Shown: positions 1 through 8,503, counted from the stretch's first letter. The stretch is DNA of 64,000 nucleotides from Methylotenera sp. (GCA_013141495.1 JABFQV010000008.1:62001-126000); one strand, 5' to 3'. Notes: generated from the sequence alone by a model not told the origin. Translations and numbers: made by a program.

Positions 1-50
1 CAATTGATATGGTACGTCTTGCTATACGTCACGGTCTGGTTGAAGGATAG
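1..50 (+). CDS. C-terminal tail of an unidentified gene (cut by window edge)
   Basis: The frame beginning at base 3 is open from the window edge and ends at a TAG at bases 48-50, giving a tail that reads IDMVRLAIRHGLVEG. It is too short to name. The following 180 bases carry no other gene before the Sel1 protein. It is called partial because the frame is open to the edge and the composition is protein-like. It could also be chance. Confidence 0.35.
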   Translation, partial: IDMVRLAIRHGLVEG

Positions 51-234
51 TTGTTTGCACAAGAACTCTCCAGCGGCGTTGCCCCTGCCTTGCCGTACTA
101 AACGTACTGTCTGCATTGGTGCGCCTTGCACTTCATCCTGCTCGCTCATTTAATCAGCGCCTCCCTAAGTGGTAGGCAAAAATACATTTTAAATTAACTC
201 AGCACTCAATTAAACCAGTACTCTAAGGAAAAGT

Positions 235-1059
235 ATGAAAAAAAAGTTATTGAATAGCATGTTATTTGCTTTTGTTGCATTCGCCTCATGTGAAAGCTTT
301 GCAGGGTTTGATGAGGGTAAGTCCGCTTTTATGGCGCGTGATTTTGCAACGGCACTTAAGGAGTTTCAACCATTAGCGAATAGTGGTGATAAACAGGCGC
401 AACATATTCTGGGTATGATGTACGACGAAGGACAGGGTGTAAAGCAAGATTATGTACAAGCTGCAGCGTGGTACAAAAAAGCAGGTACACAAGGTCATCA
501 AGATGCGCAGTACAATTTAGGTGTGATGTATGCACAAGCGCAGGGTTTGGAACAAAACGATATTGAATCAGCCAAGTGGTTTCAAAAGGCGGCAAGTCAA
601 GGCCATATTTTATCGCAATTTGCACTAGGCCGACTTTATACGGTGGGGCGCGGCGTTAAGGCGGATGCCACATCAGCTAATCACTGGTATCGTAAAGCTG
701 CCGAGCAAAGTCATTACAAAGCGCAGTTGGCGTTAGGTAAAAACTATTTAGATGGAAACGGCGTTAAAAAAGATGTGAAGGTAGCAGAAAGCTGGATCCG
801 TAAATCTGCCGAACAAGGCCACCATAAAGCGGAATATGAATTAGGGTTGCTGTATCGAGATGGTATTGCTGTGAAAAAAGATGCAAAAGAAGCTTACATG
901 TGGTTTGAGCTTGCAGTTAAGCAAGAGCATGTTGGTGCTAAACAAGCGGCTGATGCATTAGCAAAAACAATGAAAGCCGAAGAGATAGCCGCGGCTAAAT
1001 TAGCCGCGAGTAGCTGGCATGCCAAGTTACCAGCCAATGCTAATCCGCAAGCACACTAA
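235..1059 (+). CDS. Secreted Sel1-repeat (TPR-like) protein
   Basis: This 274-residue protein begins with a Sec signal peptide of about 23 residues (two Lys-rich positions, a hydrophobic stretch, then a small-residue cleavage region near ESFAG). The mature part is a run of about five Sel1-like repeats of roughly 36 residues, each with the A-x-x-x-L-G-x-x-Y/M-x-x-G-x-G-V-x-x-D signature and W-Y/F-x-K-A-A between them. Sel1/SLR proteins are alpha-alpha solenoids that act as protein-protein adaptors, often periplasmic in proteobacteria. The partner is unknown here. The start is supported by an AAGGAAAAG Shine-Dalgarno sequence just upstream. The gene stands alone and is followed by a strong hairpin terminator. 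Confidence 0.85.
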   Translation: MKKKLLNSMLFAFVAFASCESFAGFDEGKSAFMARDFATALKEFQPLANSGDKQAQHILGMMYDEGQGVKQDYVQAAAWYKKAGTQGHQDAQYNLGVMYAQAQGLEQNDIESAKWFQKAASQGHILSQFALGRLYTVGRGVKADATSANHWYRKAAEQSHYKAQLALGKNYLDGNGVKKDVKVAESWIRKSAEQGHHKAEYELGLLYRDGIAVKKDAKEAYMWFELAVKQEHVGAKQAADALAKTMKAEEIAAAKLAASSWHAKLPANANPQAH

Positions 1060-1131
1060 TTTTTTGAGGGCTATGGTTTTAAGGTTGGCAGATTAAACCT
1101 AGACGTCCCATTATGGTTTGAGGTGCAAAAA

Positions 1132-1161
1132 AAAGCCACGCAAAGTATTTTGCGTGGCTTT
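1132..1161. terminator. Bidirectional hairpin terminator
   Basis: A perfect 13-bp inverted repeat (AAAGCCACGCAAA and its complement) surrounds a 4-base loop, with A-rich DNA on the left and T then A-rich DNA on the right. It sits between the plus-strand Sel1 gene and the minus-strand operon that ends at 1279, so it probably serves both. Confidence 0.8.
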
Positions 1162-1278
1162 AAAAATGTTACAAATGTTAGCTAACTTTGGAGATTAACT
1201 GGGTGTAATTTTAGCTAGCAGTTAAAATTTAGATAAGGGAATGTATCATCAGTTTTCTAGGAGTTTGTCCCAATATAA

Positions 1279-1656
1279 TCAATGGGTTAATTCATTTAGC
1301 ACTTTTAGCGAATCCATTGCTTTAACACTATAAATAGTCCAATGTTGTTTACCACCCGCCCGCACAATCGAACAGCCAAGCGGCATTGGCGCAGCTTTAG
1401 GTGGTAAAGTCTGTTTAGTATGATCGGCAGTTTGCACATTCATAAACCATCTATCCACCCATACTTGCAAAGTTTGAGTAGGGTCTGTATTTTGTATCGA
1501 AATAAGTTTTCCGTCGCTTATTGAACAATCTGCGGAATCCTCTTCTACAAATTTTACCTTAGCAATAATATTTTCTGAGGCTAGAGATTCCTCTGCACAG
1601 GCTATGTGGAAGGACATTAGACACGCTACGATAACGCAAAATATTTTTTTTAACAT
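1279..1656 (-). CDS. Small secreted protein of unknown function
   Basis: This 125-residue protein has a clear Sec signal peptide (MLKKIFCVIVACLMSFHIACA) followed by about 104 residues that I do not recognise. The mature part has two cysteines (C44 and C95), which could form a disulfide. It is the last gene of a minus-strand run, 27 bases after the gene ending at 1684. It therefore probably belongs to the operon with the ABC exporter and the thioredoxin. No family assignment is offered. Confidence 0.6.
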   Translation of the reverse strand: MLKKIFCVIVACLMSFHIACAEESLASENIIAKVKFVEEDSADCSISDGKLISIQNTDPTQTLQVWVDRWFMNVQTADHTKQTLPPKAAPMPLGCSIVRAGGKQHWTIYSVKAMDSLKVLNELTH

Positions 1657-1683
1657 TGCTAGATTCCTATAAGTAGATACACC

Positions 1684-2388
1684 TTAAAGCGGCGTATATT
1701 CAAGCGTATTGGCATCCATTTGAAATGGGTTTATTCGTGGTGTCGATAGTGCTTCTTTAGCTATTCTGCGGGCATCAGCATCGATGTGCTTGGATATGTC
1801 GTTGAGCATTTGTTTAACATTTTTATTGCAATTATCACTGAGGTGAAGTTCGTTATTATCTTGCTTGATGCTAAGTAATTTGGCTGAAGTAACTTCAATA
1901 TTTTGCGCCGCAATAGTCAATTTTTGCGGGTTAATTGTTTTAGTAAAAGTAAATTCATTTTTCCCGCCATAGGCCTGTAATAGCATGGTGTATAAGCCAG
2001 TAATTAGTGGTAGCACTCGGTCACCTTGGTATTCTGCATTAAAGCTTAGATTTAAGGCTTCAATGGTTTTGGTCTTTTTAATCGCATCAAATTGCCAACC
2101 GAACGGACCTTCAAATACCCATTGTACAAATTCCTCTTTACTGACTGTTGTACTTTTTTGCAAGGCTTGTGGATTACATTCATAAAGTTCTAACATCAAA
2201 GTACGGAGGTTGGCACTTTGTAAACTAAATGCATCTGCTGCGTTAAATTGTTTAGGCGCGTTTTTTTGTGAAGTAGATTTAGCCTGAATTGAGGGCGCGG
2301 CTAAGCTTAGCTGTGATGTAAGCAACCATGTGCTAATACAAGCAAAAGCCAGCGGCACCATAAAGCGTATCAGTATGTCAGTTTTCAA
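1684..2388 (-). CDS. Secreted protein of unknown function, paralogue of the lipoprotein at 56.3 kb
   Basis: This 234-residue protein has an N-terminal hydrophobic signal or anchor segment. Its core is visibly homologous to the lipoprotein encoded at 56273-57010. Shared blocks include LR-LML-LY--NP--L-KST, W-F, L-F-N-E--GDRVL, -TMLL-A and a late NI E---KL segment. Order and spacing are conserved across about 130 residues, so the two are paralogues. The start codon overlaps the stop of the upstream thioredoxin gene by 4 bases, which implies translational coupling. Function is unknown. The context (ABC exporter, thioredoxin) suggests envelope biogenesis. Confidence 0.7.
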   Translation of the reverse strand: MKTDILIRFMVPLAFACISTWLLTSQLSLAAPSIQAKSTSQKNAPKQFNAADAFSLQSANLRTLMLELYECNPQALQKSTTVSKEEFVQWVFEGPFGWQFDAIKKTKTIEALNLSFNAEYQGDRVLPLITGLYTMLLQAYGGKNEFTFTKTINPQKLTIAAQNIEVTSAKLLSIKQDNNELHLSDNCNKNVKQMLNDISKHIDADARRIAKEALSTPRINPFQMDANTLEYTPL

Positions 2389-2759
2389 TTATTTTCAGCC
2401 AACGTTTTTTCTGCAAAATGCCGATTGATTTCAGTATTATCAAAATCACGCCATTGTTGTATGCTCTGGTTAAATGTATCGGCTGGCATCACGCCTACTA
2501 CGCCATCAATCACAACTTGATCTTTCAGGGCAAGTACACATGGGATTTGCGCTATATTGAAGAATGCAGCAATATCCGCATCTGTATCGCTATTTAACAT
2601 TCCAAACACGATGTCTGGGTTCTGCTTGGCAGCTTGCTGAAACGTAGGACTAAAGCTCAGGCATGGTTCACACCATTCTGCCCAAAAATCAATAATCACG
2701 AAATGATTGCTTTCTATTACTGTTTTGAAGTTAGCTTTTGTCAGCGTAATAACGGACAT
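2385..2759 (-). CDS. Thioredoxin-family protein
   Basis: This 124-residue protein has a thioredoxin fold with the active site W29-C-E-P-C33 inside FWAEWCEPC and the cis-Pro region at IAQIPC. No signal peptide is visible, so it is probably cytoplasmic. The central dipeptide is Glu-Pro rather than the Gly-Pro of TrxA, and the protein carries an extra Cys next to the cis-Pro (IPCV). It is therefore a dedicated thioredoxin and not the housekeeping one. It lies between the GldG-like subunit and a secreted protein in the ABC-exporter operon and overlaps the next gene by 4 bases. Confidence 0.85.
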   Translation of the reverse strand: MSVITLTKANFKTVIESNHFVIIDFWAEWCEPCLSFSPTFQQAAKQNPDIVFGMLNSDTDADIAAFFNIAQIPCVLALKDQVVIDGVVGVMPADTFNQSIQQWRDFDNTEINRHFAEKTLAENN

Positions 2760-2792
2760 AATTTTCCTTAAATTCGATTTTTTTGATAATTG

Positions 2793-4169
2793 TTAGGCTT
2801 TACGGCGTTTCCACCAGGTAAATACGCCGAAAATGAGCAAGCTTAGCGGGAGTAATATTTGAAACCCAATAAACACGGGTTTGTAATTGCTTTCGGCGGT
2901 AAGATTAAGGTTGCCATCTTTCAATATTGTAGGTTGAATGGTAATTAAATTATCGTCGCCAGCAAGCCAATTCACCATATTTAGACCTAAATCAAGGTTG
3001 CCGCCGTTAATGACGAAAGTGTTAGATAAAAAGTTGGCATTACCAACTACCACCACACGCTGCCCTTTTTTTCCATATTTACGTTCTATGGCTAGGGCGA
3101 TGTTAATTGGACCAGGGACATCTTTTTTCTCATCAAAAGTGATTTTTTTAAGATCGCTCTCAGGTGTAAAAGGGGTGGTTTCCAGCCAGCCATTGGCTGC
3201 AACATGGACTAAGTCTTGCACTTTCCAGCCATTTTCATAGGTGCCACGTGCAGCTATTCTTCTGGCAACAGGGAATGAAGTGCGAATTCTGAAATTTTCT
3301 GTGACCGGGTGATCTCCATATTGCACGCCAAATGCCGTTTTAAGGTCACCGCCGAATTCTGCGGCAGATTTGTCCACTACTAAACCTTGCGTTACTTCCA
3401 AGCCTAAGTACTTTGCAATTTCATCTAAGCCATGCAGGTTTTCATCGTCCAGTAACCACAGTAAATTGCCACCGCCATCAAGATAAGTTTTAATCTTGGC
3501 TACTTCAATTGCCGAGATGTTCACTTTGGGGCTAGCAATGATGATCATTGCGCTATCTCTTGGTAAGTTAGGTGTTGAGAGTAAATCAGGCTGCGTCAAA
3601 CTAAAGCCTTTTGCTACCAGTTGTTTGCCAAAAGCGCCAAAGTCATGGCTGTTGTTTGAGCTAAAACTACGTTCCCCATGACCGTTTAGAAGGATCACAG
3701 CTTGCTGATGCGTGCGTGATAAGCGCACAAGTACATTGGTGAGATCTTGTTCTGTATAGGGTGGAATGAGATGTTCACTGCGTTTTTGATACTCGATAAT
3801 CAGTTCACCACCTTTGGCTTTAATACCAGCTTGTTGAGCAAGCTTAGGGTCTGTGGCGGCGTTGACAAAGCTTAGTTGAATGTCTGATTTAGTGCGTTGG
3901 TAGCGGGCAATAAAATTCTTAATGTTTTGATGTAGCACTTCATCATCAGGAGCAAAGGCGGTGATGGAAACCGCACCTTTCATTTGCTTTAAGATATTGA
4001 TGCTACCCTCAGAAACAGTGTTGCGATTATCCTGCGTCACATCACGGAAAACATGATATTGAGTCGATAAAAACCCAAGTAGCGCGACGAGTACGAGAGA
4101 AAATAGTACAAATGTATGATGTTGAATCAACAGTTGTAGCTGAAGTTTTTTGCTTTTGTTCATGGACAT
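2793..4169 (-). CDS. GldG-like ABC-exporter auxiliary subunit
   Basis: This 458-residue protein has one N-terminal membrane segment (about residues 17-36), a large extracytoplasmic domain, and a C-terminal membrane segment (about 432-452) followed by a WWKRRKA tail. The layout and sequence fit the ABC_transp_aux / GldG family, which pairs with GldA/GldF-type ATPase and permease subunits. The domain contains the typical glutamine-amidotransferase-like region with ILLNGHGER and a WLLDDEN segment. It follows the permease gene by 17 bases. Homologues occur in gliding motility and in uncharacterised exporters, so the substrate is unknown. Confidence 0.8.
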   Translation of the reverse strand: MSMNKSKKLQLQLLIQHHTFVLFSLVLVALLGFLSTQYHVFRDVTQDNRNTVSEGSINILKQMKGAVSITAFAPDDEVLHQNIKNFIARYQRTKSDIQLSFVNAATDPKLAQQAGIKAKGGELIIEYQKRSEHLIPPYTEQDLTNVLVRLSRTHQQAVILLNGHGERSFSSNNSHDFGAFGKQLVAKGFSLTQPDLLSTPNLPRDSAMIIIASPKVNISAIEVAKIKTYLDGGGNLLWLLDDENLHGLDEIAKYLGLEVTQGLVVDKSAAEFGGDLKTAFGVQYGDHPVTENFRIRTSFPVARRIAARGTYENGWKVQDLVHVAANGWLETTPFTPESDLKKITFDEKKDVPGPINIALAIERKYGKKGQRVVVVGNANFLSNTFVINGGNLDLGLNMVNWLAGDDNLITIQPTILKDGNLNLTAESNYKPVFIGFQILLPLSLLIFGVFTWWKRRKA

Positions 4170-4186
4170 CTTTATAAGTTTATTGA

Positions 4187-4945
4187 TTAAGCACGTAAGC
4201 GTTCTGCATCTAAACGACGCAAGGTGAAGATTAAGAATATGCCAGTAAATAGCAGAAAAAAGGCAATGTCTGTAGAGTCTATAATGCCTTTTGATAATGG
4301 CTCAAAATGGTGCATGAGCGATAACTGACGCAGAATCTGGCTGAGCTGATTACTAGAATCCGCAGCTAAAAATTGGTCTAACGCAAGTAGGGTAAACAAT
4401 GCAATAAAACTCAGCAACCCAGCAATAACGGGCTGTGCGGTGATGCTGGAGAAATAAAGCCCTAATGCAGAAAAGCTGGCAATCAGCAAGCAAAGCCCGA
4501 GTACGTTTGAAAAAATAAAGCCAAAGTCTAATTCTGTCCAATTGCTGAGTGTGCAAAGCATGGCGGTGATCACCGCGATAATAATCATTAAAAATGCGAA
4601 TAAGCCCAAGAATTTACCTAGCACGATTTCAGTCAATGAAATAGGTGCGCTAAACAAAAAGGTGAGGGTTTGCGTGCGGCGCTCTTCTGCAATTAAACGC
4701 ATAGAGAGTAACGGTACGGCAAAGAGCATGACAAACGATGCCAGCCCAAAGACGCTTTGACCAATAAATAAAGTAACGCCAATGCGCCCGTTTGATTTAA
4801 CACTGCCGGCCATCATTCCATAATATTGCGTGACAGCATTGATGAAGTAGGTAGCAAATGCAAATATAAGTATGGATAAGATCACCCAGCCCATCGGTGA
4901 GGCAAACATACTTTTGAGTTCTTTTCTGGCCAAATTTAAAATCAC
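4187..4945 (-). CDS. ABC-2 type permease (GldF-like)
   Basis: This 252-residue membrane protein has about six hydrophobic segments. The N-terminus (N-L-A-R-K-E-L-K-S-M-F-ASPMGWV) and the E-E-R-R-T-Q-T-L-T-F-L-F-SAP motif after the second segment are typical of ABC-2 permeases of the GldF/NosY type. The chosen start is a GTG preceded by GAGGATGATAAG. It sits between the interrupted small gene and the GldG-like subunit. With the ATPase at 5221-6165 it forms an exporter or membrane-remodelling complex of unknown substrate. Confidence 0.85.
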   Translation of the reverse strand: MILNLARKELKSMFASPMGWVILSILIFAFATYFINAVTQYYGMMAGSVKSNGRIGVTLFIGQSVFGLASFVMLFAVPLLSMRLIAEERRTQTLTFLFSAPISLTEIVLGKFLGLFAFLMIIIAVITAMLCTLSNWTELDFGFIFSNVLGLCLLIASFSALGLYFSSITAQPVIAGLLSFIALFTLLALDQFLAADSSNQLSQILRQLSLMHHFEPLSKGIIDSTDIAFFLLFTGIFLIFTLRRLDAERLRA

Positions 4946-4957
4946 TACTTATCATCC

Positions 4958-5215
4958 TCACTTATTGTCAGATTTAACTTCAATTTCAGACACAAAAAAT
5001 TTGTCTTCACTACCAGTGGCTACCACCTCTAGCTTACCAATGGCATCAGGCACAAAAATAAAATAGGAGTCTTCAGCATTGCCTACGCCTATATCAACGT
5101 TAAGCACGGGCCATCATTTAGGTTCGGCCTCAGCAAAAGCACTGCTTGAAAATGCAGTTGATAAACTTACAGCAAGTAGTAGTCGAATACGCCAAACTAG
5201 AGATTTTTTTAGCAT
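4958..5215 (-). pseudogene. Small secreted protein gene interrupted by an in-frame TGA
   Basis: An ATG at 5215-5213, five bases after the ATPase stop, opens a frame with a good signal peptide (MLKKSLVWRIRLLLAVSLST, then AFSSSAFAEAEPK). It then meets a TGA at 5116-5114. The same frame continues with no further stop for 51 codons (WPVLNVDIGVGNAEDSYFIF onward) to a TGA ending at 4958. The total length would be about 85 residues. Coherent coding on both sides, without a frame change, points to a nonsense mutation, a sequencing error, or less likely recoding. No selenocysteine insertion hairpin was identified. Neighbouring genes in the operon are intact. Confidence 0.6.
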
Positions 5216-5220
5216 TGATT

Positions 5221-6165
5221 TTAGGCAGCGGTCAACGCAGCATCTTGATATGTCAATTGCATAAACACCTCTTCTAAACTGGTTTGGTCGGGCGAAATTT
5301 GATGCAATCCCCAGTTGTTATGAACCGCAGCCTGCACAATCGCTTCAGCGGGGGTCACATCTTCGGCAAAACGAACGCGCATTTGACCCGTAGCTAGCAC
5401 TTCAACTTCTGTGACGCCTGCAATTTTCAACAGGCTATCAGCACTGGGCGGATTACTCATGCTAATCAAAAGCTTATTGCCAATACGTTGTTTTTTAAGT
5501 ACATCAATCGCACCATTGAACACCAGTTTACCTTTATCGATAATCTGCACATGATCACAGACCACTTCTACTTCTGGCAGAATATGTGTCGAGATAATCA
5601 CGCTACGCTCTGCGCCTACTTCACGAATTAATGCGCGAATATCGCGAATTTGAATAGGGTCTAAGCCCACGGTAGGCTCATCTAAAATTACTACCATCGG
5701 GTTATGGATAATGGCTTGCGCGATACCTACACGTTGCTGATAGCCATTAGATAGATTTTCAATTAAGCGCTTGCTCATGTGAGCTAAGCCGCAGCGCTCT
5801 TTTGTTATTTCAACGGCCTTTTTAATGTTGCCGGCACTTACCCGATGCAGTCTTGCAGCGATGGTTAAATATTCATCAACAGTCAGCTCTTTATATAAAG
5901 GACGCATTTCAGGTAAATAGCCAATAAGCGCTTTGGCTTCTTTTGGATTTTCCATCATATCTATGCCGCAGATTTTTACAGATCCGTTGCTCGGTGCAAG
6001 ATTACCTGTCAGCATTTTCATGGTGGTCGATTTACCGGCACCATTAGGACCTAAAAAGCCTAACACTTGCCCCTTGCTTAAGCTAAAACTCACGTTGCTA
6101 ACGGCTTCTCGCCCACCATATAGTCTAGTAAGCTCGGTTGCCTCTACTGTAAAATTATTGATCAT
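5221..6165 (-). CDS. ABC transporter ATP-binding protein (GldA-like)
   Basis: This 314-residue ATPase has Walker A GPNGAGKST (about residues 39-47), a Q-loop, the signature LSNGYQQRVG (about 140), Walker B VVILDEPTVGLDP and a switch His in STHILPEVE. The extended C-terminal part is typical of GldA/YhaQ-type exporters. It probably powers the permease at 4187-4945 together with the GldG-like subunit. It is upstream of the interrupted secreted gene and 47 bases downstream of the small secreted protein gene at 6213-6581. Confidence 0.92.
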   Translation of the reverse strand: MINNFTVEATELTRLYGGREAVSNVSFSLSKGQVLGFLGPNGAGKSTTMKMLTGNLAPSNGSVKICGIDMMENPKEAKALIGYLPEMRPLYKELTVDEYLTIAARLHRVSAGNIKKAVEITKERCGLAHMSKRLIENLSNGYQQRVGIAQAIIHNPMVVILDEPTVGLDPIQIRDIRALIREVGAERSVIISTHILPEVEVVCDHVQIIDKGKLVFNGAIDVLKKQRIGNKLLISMSNPPSADSLLKIAGVTEVEVLATGQMRVRFAEDVTPAEAIVQAAVHNNWGLHQISPDQTSLEEVFMQLTYQDAALTAA

Positions 6166-6212
6166 TGGTATTGTAAGTTTTGAAAAGGTAAGTTTTGCGA
6201 AGAATAGTTGTA

Positions 6213-6581
6213 CTACTTATTGACGAATGTCATGTTAGAAACCACGTCATTGATAAAAGTTATTTCTGTTTGTTTGAAGGTCTGTTTTGAGTTGTAACTG
6301 ACAAGATTTGGGTAATACCACATTTCAATCACTTCAACTTTAGCATCACTAGGAGCCACTTTGCCAACGTAGCCATCAGCATTGTTAGGTTTAACGGGAC
6401 TTTGCTTTCTTGCCGGATTACCTAAAGTTTCTAAAACAAACTTTTGATTTTTACCTTTAAACACCTGAATAAATTCCATTTCCTTATAGATTTTTTTAGA
6501 TTGTGTGGCAGTAGCTGCCCACGTTGAGTTAGCTGAAAAAATAAGAATAGCGGCGATAGTTATCTTTAAAAGAGGTTTCAA
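6213..6581 (-). CDS. Small secreted protein, possibly BamE/SmpA-like
   Basis: This 122-residue protein starts with a signal peptide (MKPLLKITIAAILIFSANST, then WA). The mature part contains VLETLGNPARK, an EMWYYPN segment and a terminal ITFINDVVSNMTF strand. That arrangement recalls the BamE/SmpA-like fold (G-x-P turn, WxY, then a beta strand), but this is a weak resemblance and I do not name it. It precedes the ABC exporter genes on the same strand and follows the response regulator gene. It probably leads the exporter operon. Confidence 0.6.
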   Translation of the reverse strand: MKPLLKITIAAILIFSANSTWAATATQSKKIYKEMEFIQVFKGKNQKFVLETLGNPARKQSPVKPNNADGYVGKVAPSDAKVEVIEMWYYPNLVSYNSKQTFKQTEITFINDVVSNMTFVNK

Positions 6582-6641
6582 AATAATTCCTTTGGTTGGT
6601 ATTTGTTGTATTTAAAATTAAAAACTGAGGGGTATATTGCG

Positions 6642-7292
6642 CTAAAGATTAGCGGAAGATTTACTTTGGGTGACACCCAATTGGATGGCTAAATGCACTA
6701 GGCTAGCGGTTGTTTTTACATCTAATTTTCGCCTAATAGTCGTTTGTATATTAGCCACGGTTTTATAGCTGATATTCAGGCTCTCAGCGATTACCTCTAA
6801 AGAGTTGCCAACAGCTAATTGGCGGAACACCTCAAACTCACGTGGCGCTAGCTTTTCAAGCGGTTTGTTATTTTGATTCATTAAATCAATGGCTAAGTGT
6901 TCAGCGATTTTTCTGCCAATAAATCGCTCTCCCTGAAAGACCTTTTCCACAGCATTAAGAAGTATGTTGATCTCATCAGATTTAACGACATAACCTCTCG
7001 CACCCGCTTGCATTGCGCGCAAGGCATAAATGTTGTCATCGTGCATACTATAAACAATGATTTTGGTGTTTTTTTGACGTAATATAATTCTTTGCAACGC
7101 CTCTAAACCACCCATTCCTGGCATGTCTAAATCCATGATAATCAAATTAGGCTTATGTTCTTGATTCAGCAATATTGCGGACTCACCGCTGTCAGCTTCC
7201 GCGACGACGCGGTAGCCCCACTGGCCTAACAGGCTTTTCAAGCCCTGCCTGACCACCGCATGATCATCAACCAGTAGTATTGTTTTTTCCAT
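6642..7292 (-). CDS. NarL/LuxR-type response regulator adjacent to mxaF (MoxX/MxaX-like)
   Basis: This 216-residue regulator has an N-terminal receiver with acidic pocket and phospho-acceptor Asp in IIMDLDMPGMGG, conserved Thr/Ser and Lys positions (YSMHD, YVVKSD), and a C-terminal LuxR-type helix-turn-helix beginning LAPREFEVFR. The kinase gene is 24 bases upstream on the same strand. The pair faces away from mxaF across a 239-base intergenic region. In Paracoccus denitrificans a similar divergent pair (MoxY/MoxX) activates the MDH operon, and MxaY-type kinases act in gammaproteobacterial methanotrophs. The role here is inferred from that. It is paralogous to the regulator at 32062-32697. 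Confidence 0.85.
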   Translation of the reverse strand: MEKTILLVDDHAVVRQGLKSLLGQWGYRVVAEADSGESAILLNQEHKPNLIIMDLDMPGMGGLEALQRIILRQKNTKIIVYSMHDDNIYALRAMQAGARGYVVKSDEINILLNAVEKVFQGERFIGRKIAEHLAIDLMNQNNKPLEKLAPREFEVFRQLAVGNSLEVIAESLNISYKTVANIQTTIRRKLDVKTTASLVHLAIQLGVTQSKSSANL

Positions 7293-7316
7293 GATGCTCG
7301 CCTGAATTTTTAAAAT

Positions 7317-8264
7317 CTATGTTGGGTTGACTGGTATTTTTGCGCACACAATAAGACCGTGCGGCGTATTGCTACGCACCAGAAATTCGCCATTTACTGC
7401 ACTGATGCGCTCGCGCATCCCGATCATACCCATGCCGTGTGGCGCAACCTGAGCATCCAAGCCTTTGCCGTCATCCTTAATTTCAAGGCATAGAAGTTGT
7501 GAATAGCTTGCAACTGTATTGCCAATCAAATCAAGTGAAACGCTTACATGTTTAGCTTGGGCATGCTTTGCAATGTTGGTCAGTGCTTCTTGTATTAAGC
7601 GATAAACCGCCACACTGACTTGTTCAGGAAAATGATTAACCTGCTCACTGATATGTAACTCAAATGTAATGTTTGCTTGCTGATCTTGCCATTCTTGAAT
7701 CATTAAGTGAATGGCATCAATACAGTTTTGACTATTCGTTGGAGCAGGACGTAAGCGCCTCATAAGCATTCTTGTCATCTGCTGAATATGCCCTGCATTA
7801 GATAAAATTCGCCTTGCAGGAAGCACATCTGGATTGTTCGCATCAATCGTTAAAGAGGATGCATCAAGCCTGATGGCTAATAAGTATTGCCCAATATCAT
7901 CATGTAAATCACGGGCTAGCTGTAATCGTTCAAGTTCCTGTACTTTAAGTACATGATGTGTGAGGGCTTTATTTTCACTTAATAATTGGGCGTTTATTTT
8001 TTCAGCTGCGATTCTTAACGCAATTTCTTTGGCTTGTTCAGTGACTCGGCGTTTAGCAAACCACGCTAAAGCAATGGCGATAAACAGTAACAAAAATGGC
8101 ACTTCATCTAATTGCAAGTGTTCAAACTTTTCTAGACGTTCCGCAAGCGTTTCAGCCAGATTTATTTCTAATACAAAGAGATAAAAGAATAAAACCAATA
8201 GCGTAGCGTTAATCACATCTTTTTGCGCACGACTCAGTTGTTGCCATTTATTAAGTATTTTCAT
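7317..8264 (-). CDS. HPK7-type sensor histidine kinase adjacent to mxaF (MoxY/MxaY-like)
   Basis: This 315-residue kinase has two membrane segments near residues 19-35 and 55-70, an HisKA_3 domain with the phospho-acceptor His in LARDLHDDIGQ, and a C-terminal HATPase with DDGKGL and a GMIGMRERI segment. The loop between the membrane segments is short (about 20 residues), so the signal is probably sensed within or near the membrane. It forms an operon with the response regulator 24 bases downstream and is divergent from mxaF. The kinase at 32703-33701 is a paralogue next to xoxF. Confidence 0.87.
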   Translation of the reverse strand: MKILNKWQQLSRAQKDVINATLLVLFFYLFVLEINLAETLAERLEKFEHLQLDEVPFLLLFIAIALAWFAKRRVTEQAKEIALRIAAEKINAQLLSENKALTHHVLKVQELERLQLARDLHDDIGQYLLAIRLDASSLTIDANNPDVLPARRILSNAGHIQQMTRMLMRRLRPAPTNSQNCIDAIHLMIQEWQDQQANITFELHISEQVNHFPEQVSVAVYRLIQEALTNIAKHAQAKHVSVSLDLIGNTVASYSQLLCLEIKDDGKGLDAQVAPHGMGMIGMRERISAVNGEFLVRSNTPHGLIVCAKIPVNPT

Positions 8265-8302
8265 AGATGGCAGATTATTGGGTAAAAAAATCTTTTTGTG
8301 TA

Positions 8303-8395
8303 GGTGAAAGTTTCCCGATGAAACAGAACATTACGAAAAATAAATGAAATGTAACTAGAGGGAGTTATTTCACAGCACGTCGGGAAACTTTCATC
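8303..8395. promoter_or_regulatory. Inverted repeat in the kinase/mxaF divergent promoter region
   Basis: TGAAAGTTTCCCGA at 8305-8318 is repeated as its exact complement at 8380-8393 (14 bp, 61 bases between). A further site-like sequence, GGAGTTATTTC, lies at 8361-8371. Its centre is 22 bases from the right arm read as GGAAACTTTCA (8383-8393). These look like degenerate versions of the GGA-N5-TCC dyad found elsewhere in the window. The location, within 125-200 bases of the mxaF start and beside the kinase start, suggests an operator region for the divergent genes. Confidence 0.5.
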
Positions 8396-8503
8396 TTAAG
8401 AAGCCGCGTGCAAAAGTGCAAGATTCGTTTCGCCAGACTTTTAAGTTAAATATGGCTACAAAGTAATAAAGCTTAACCAATCATTTATTCAGGGAGACGT
8501 GAA

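Noticed and set aside
5114-5116. Selenocysteine recoding of the in-frame TGA
   Set aside because: No insertion hairpin was recognised downstream and the protein has no known selenoprotein features. A nonsense mutation or sequencing error is simpler.
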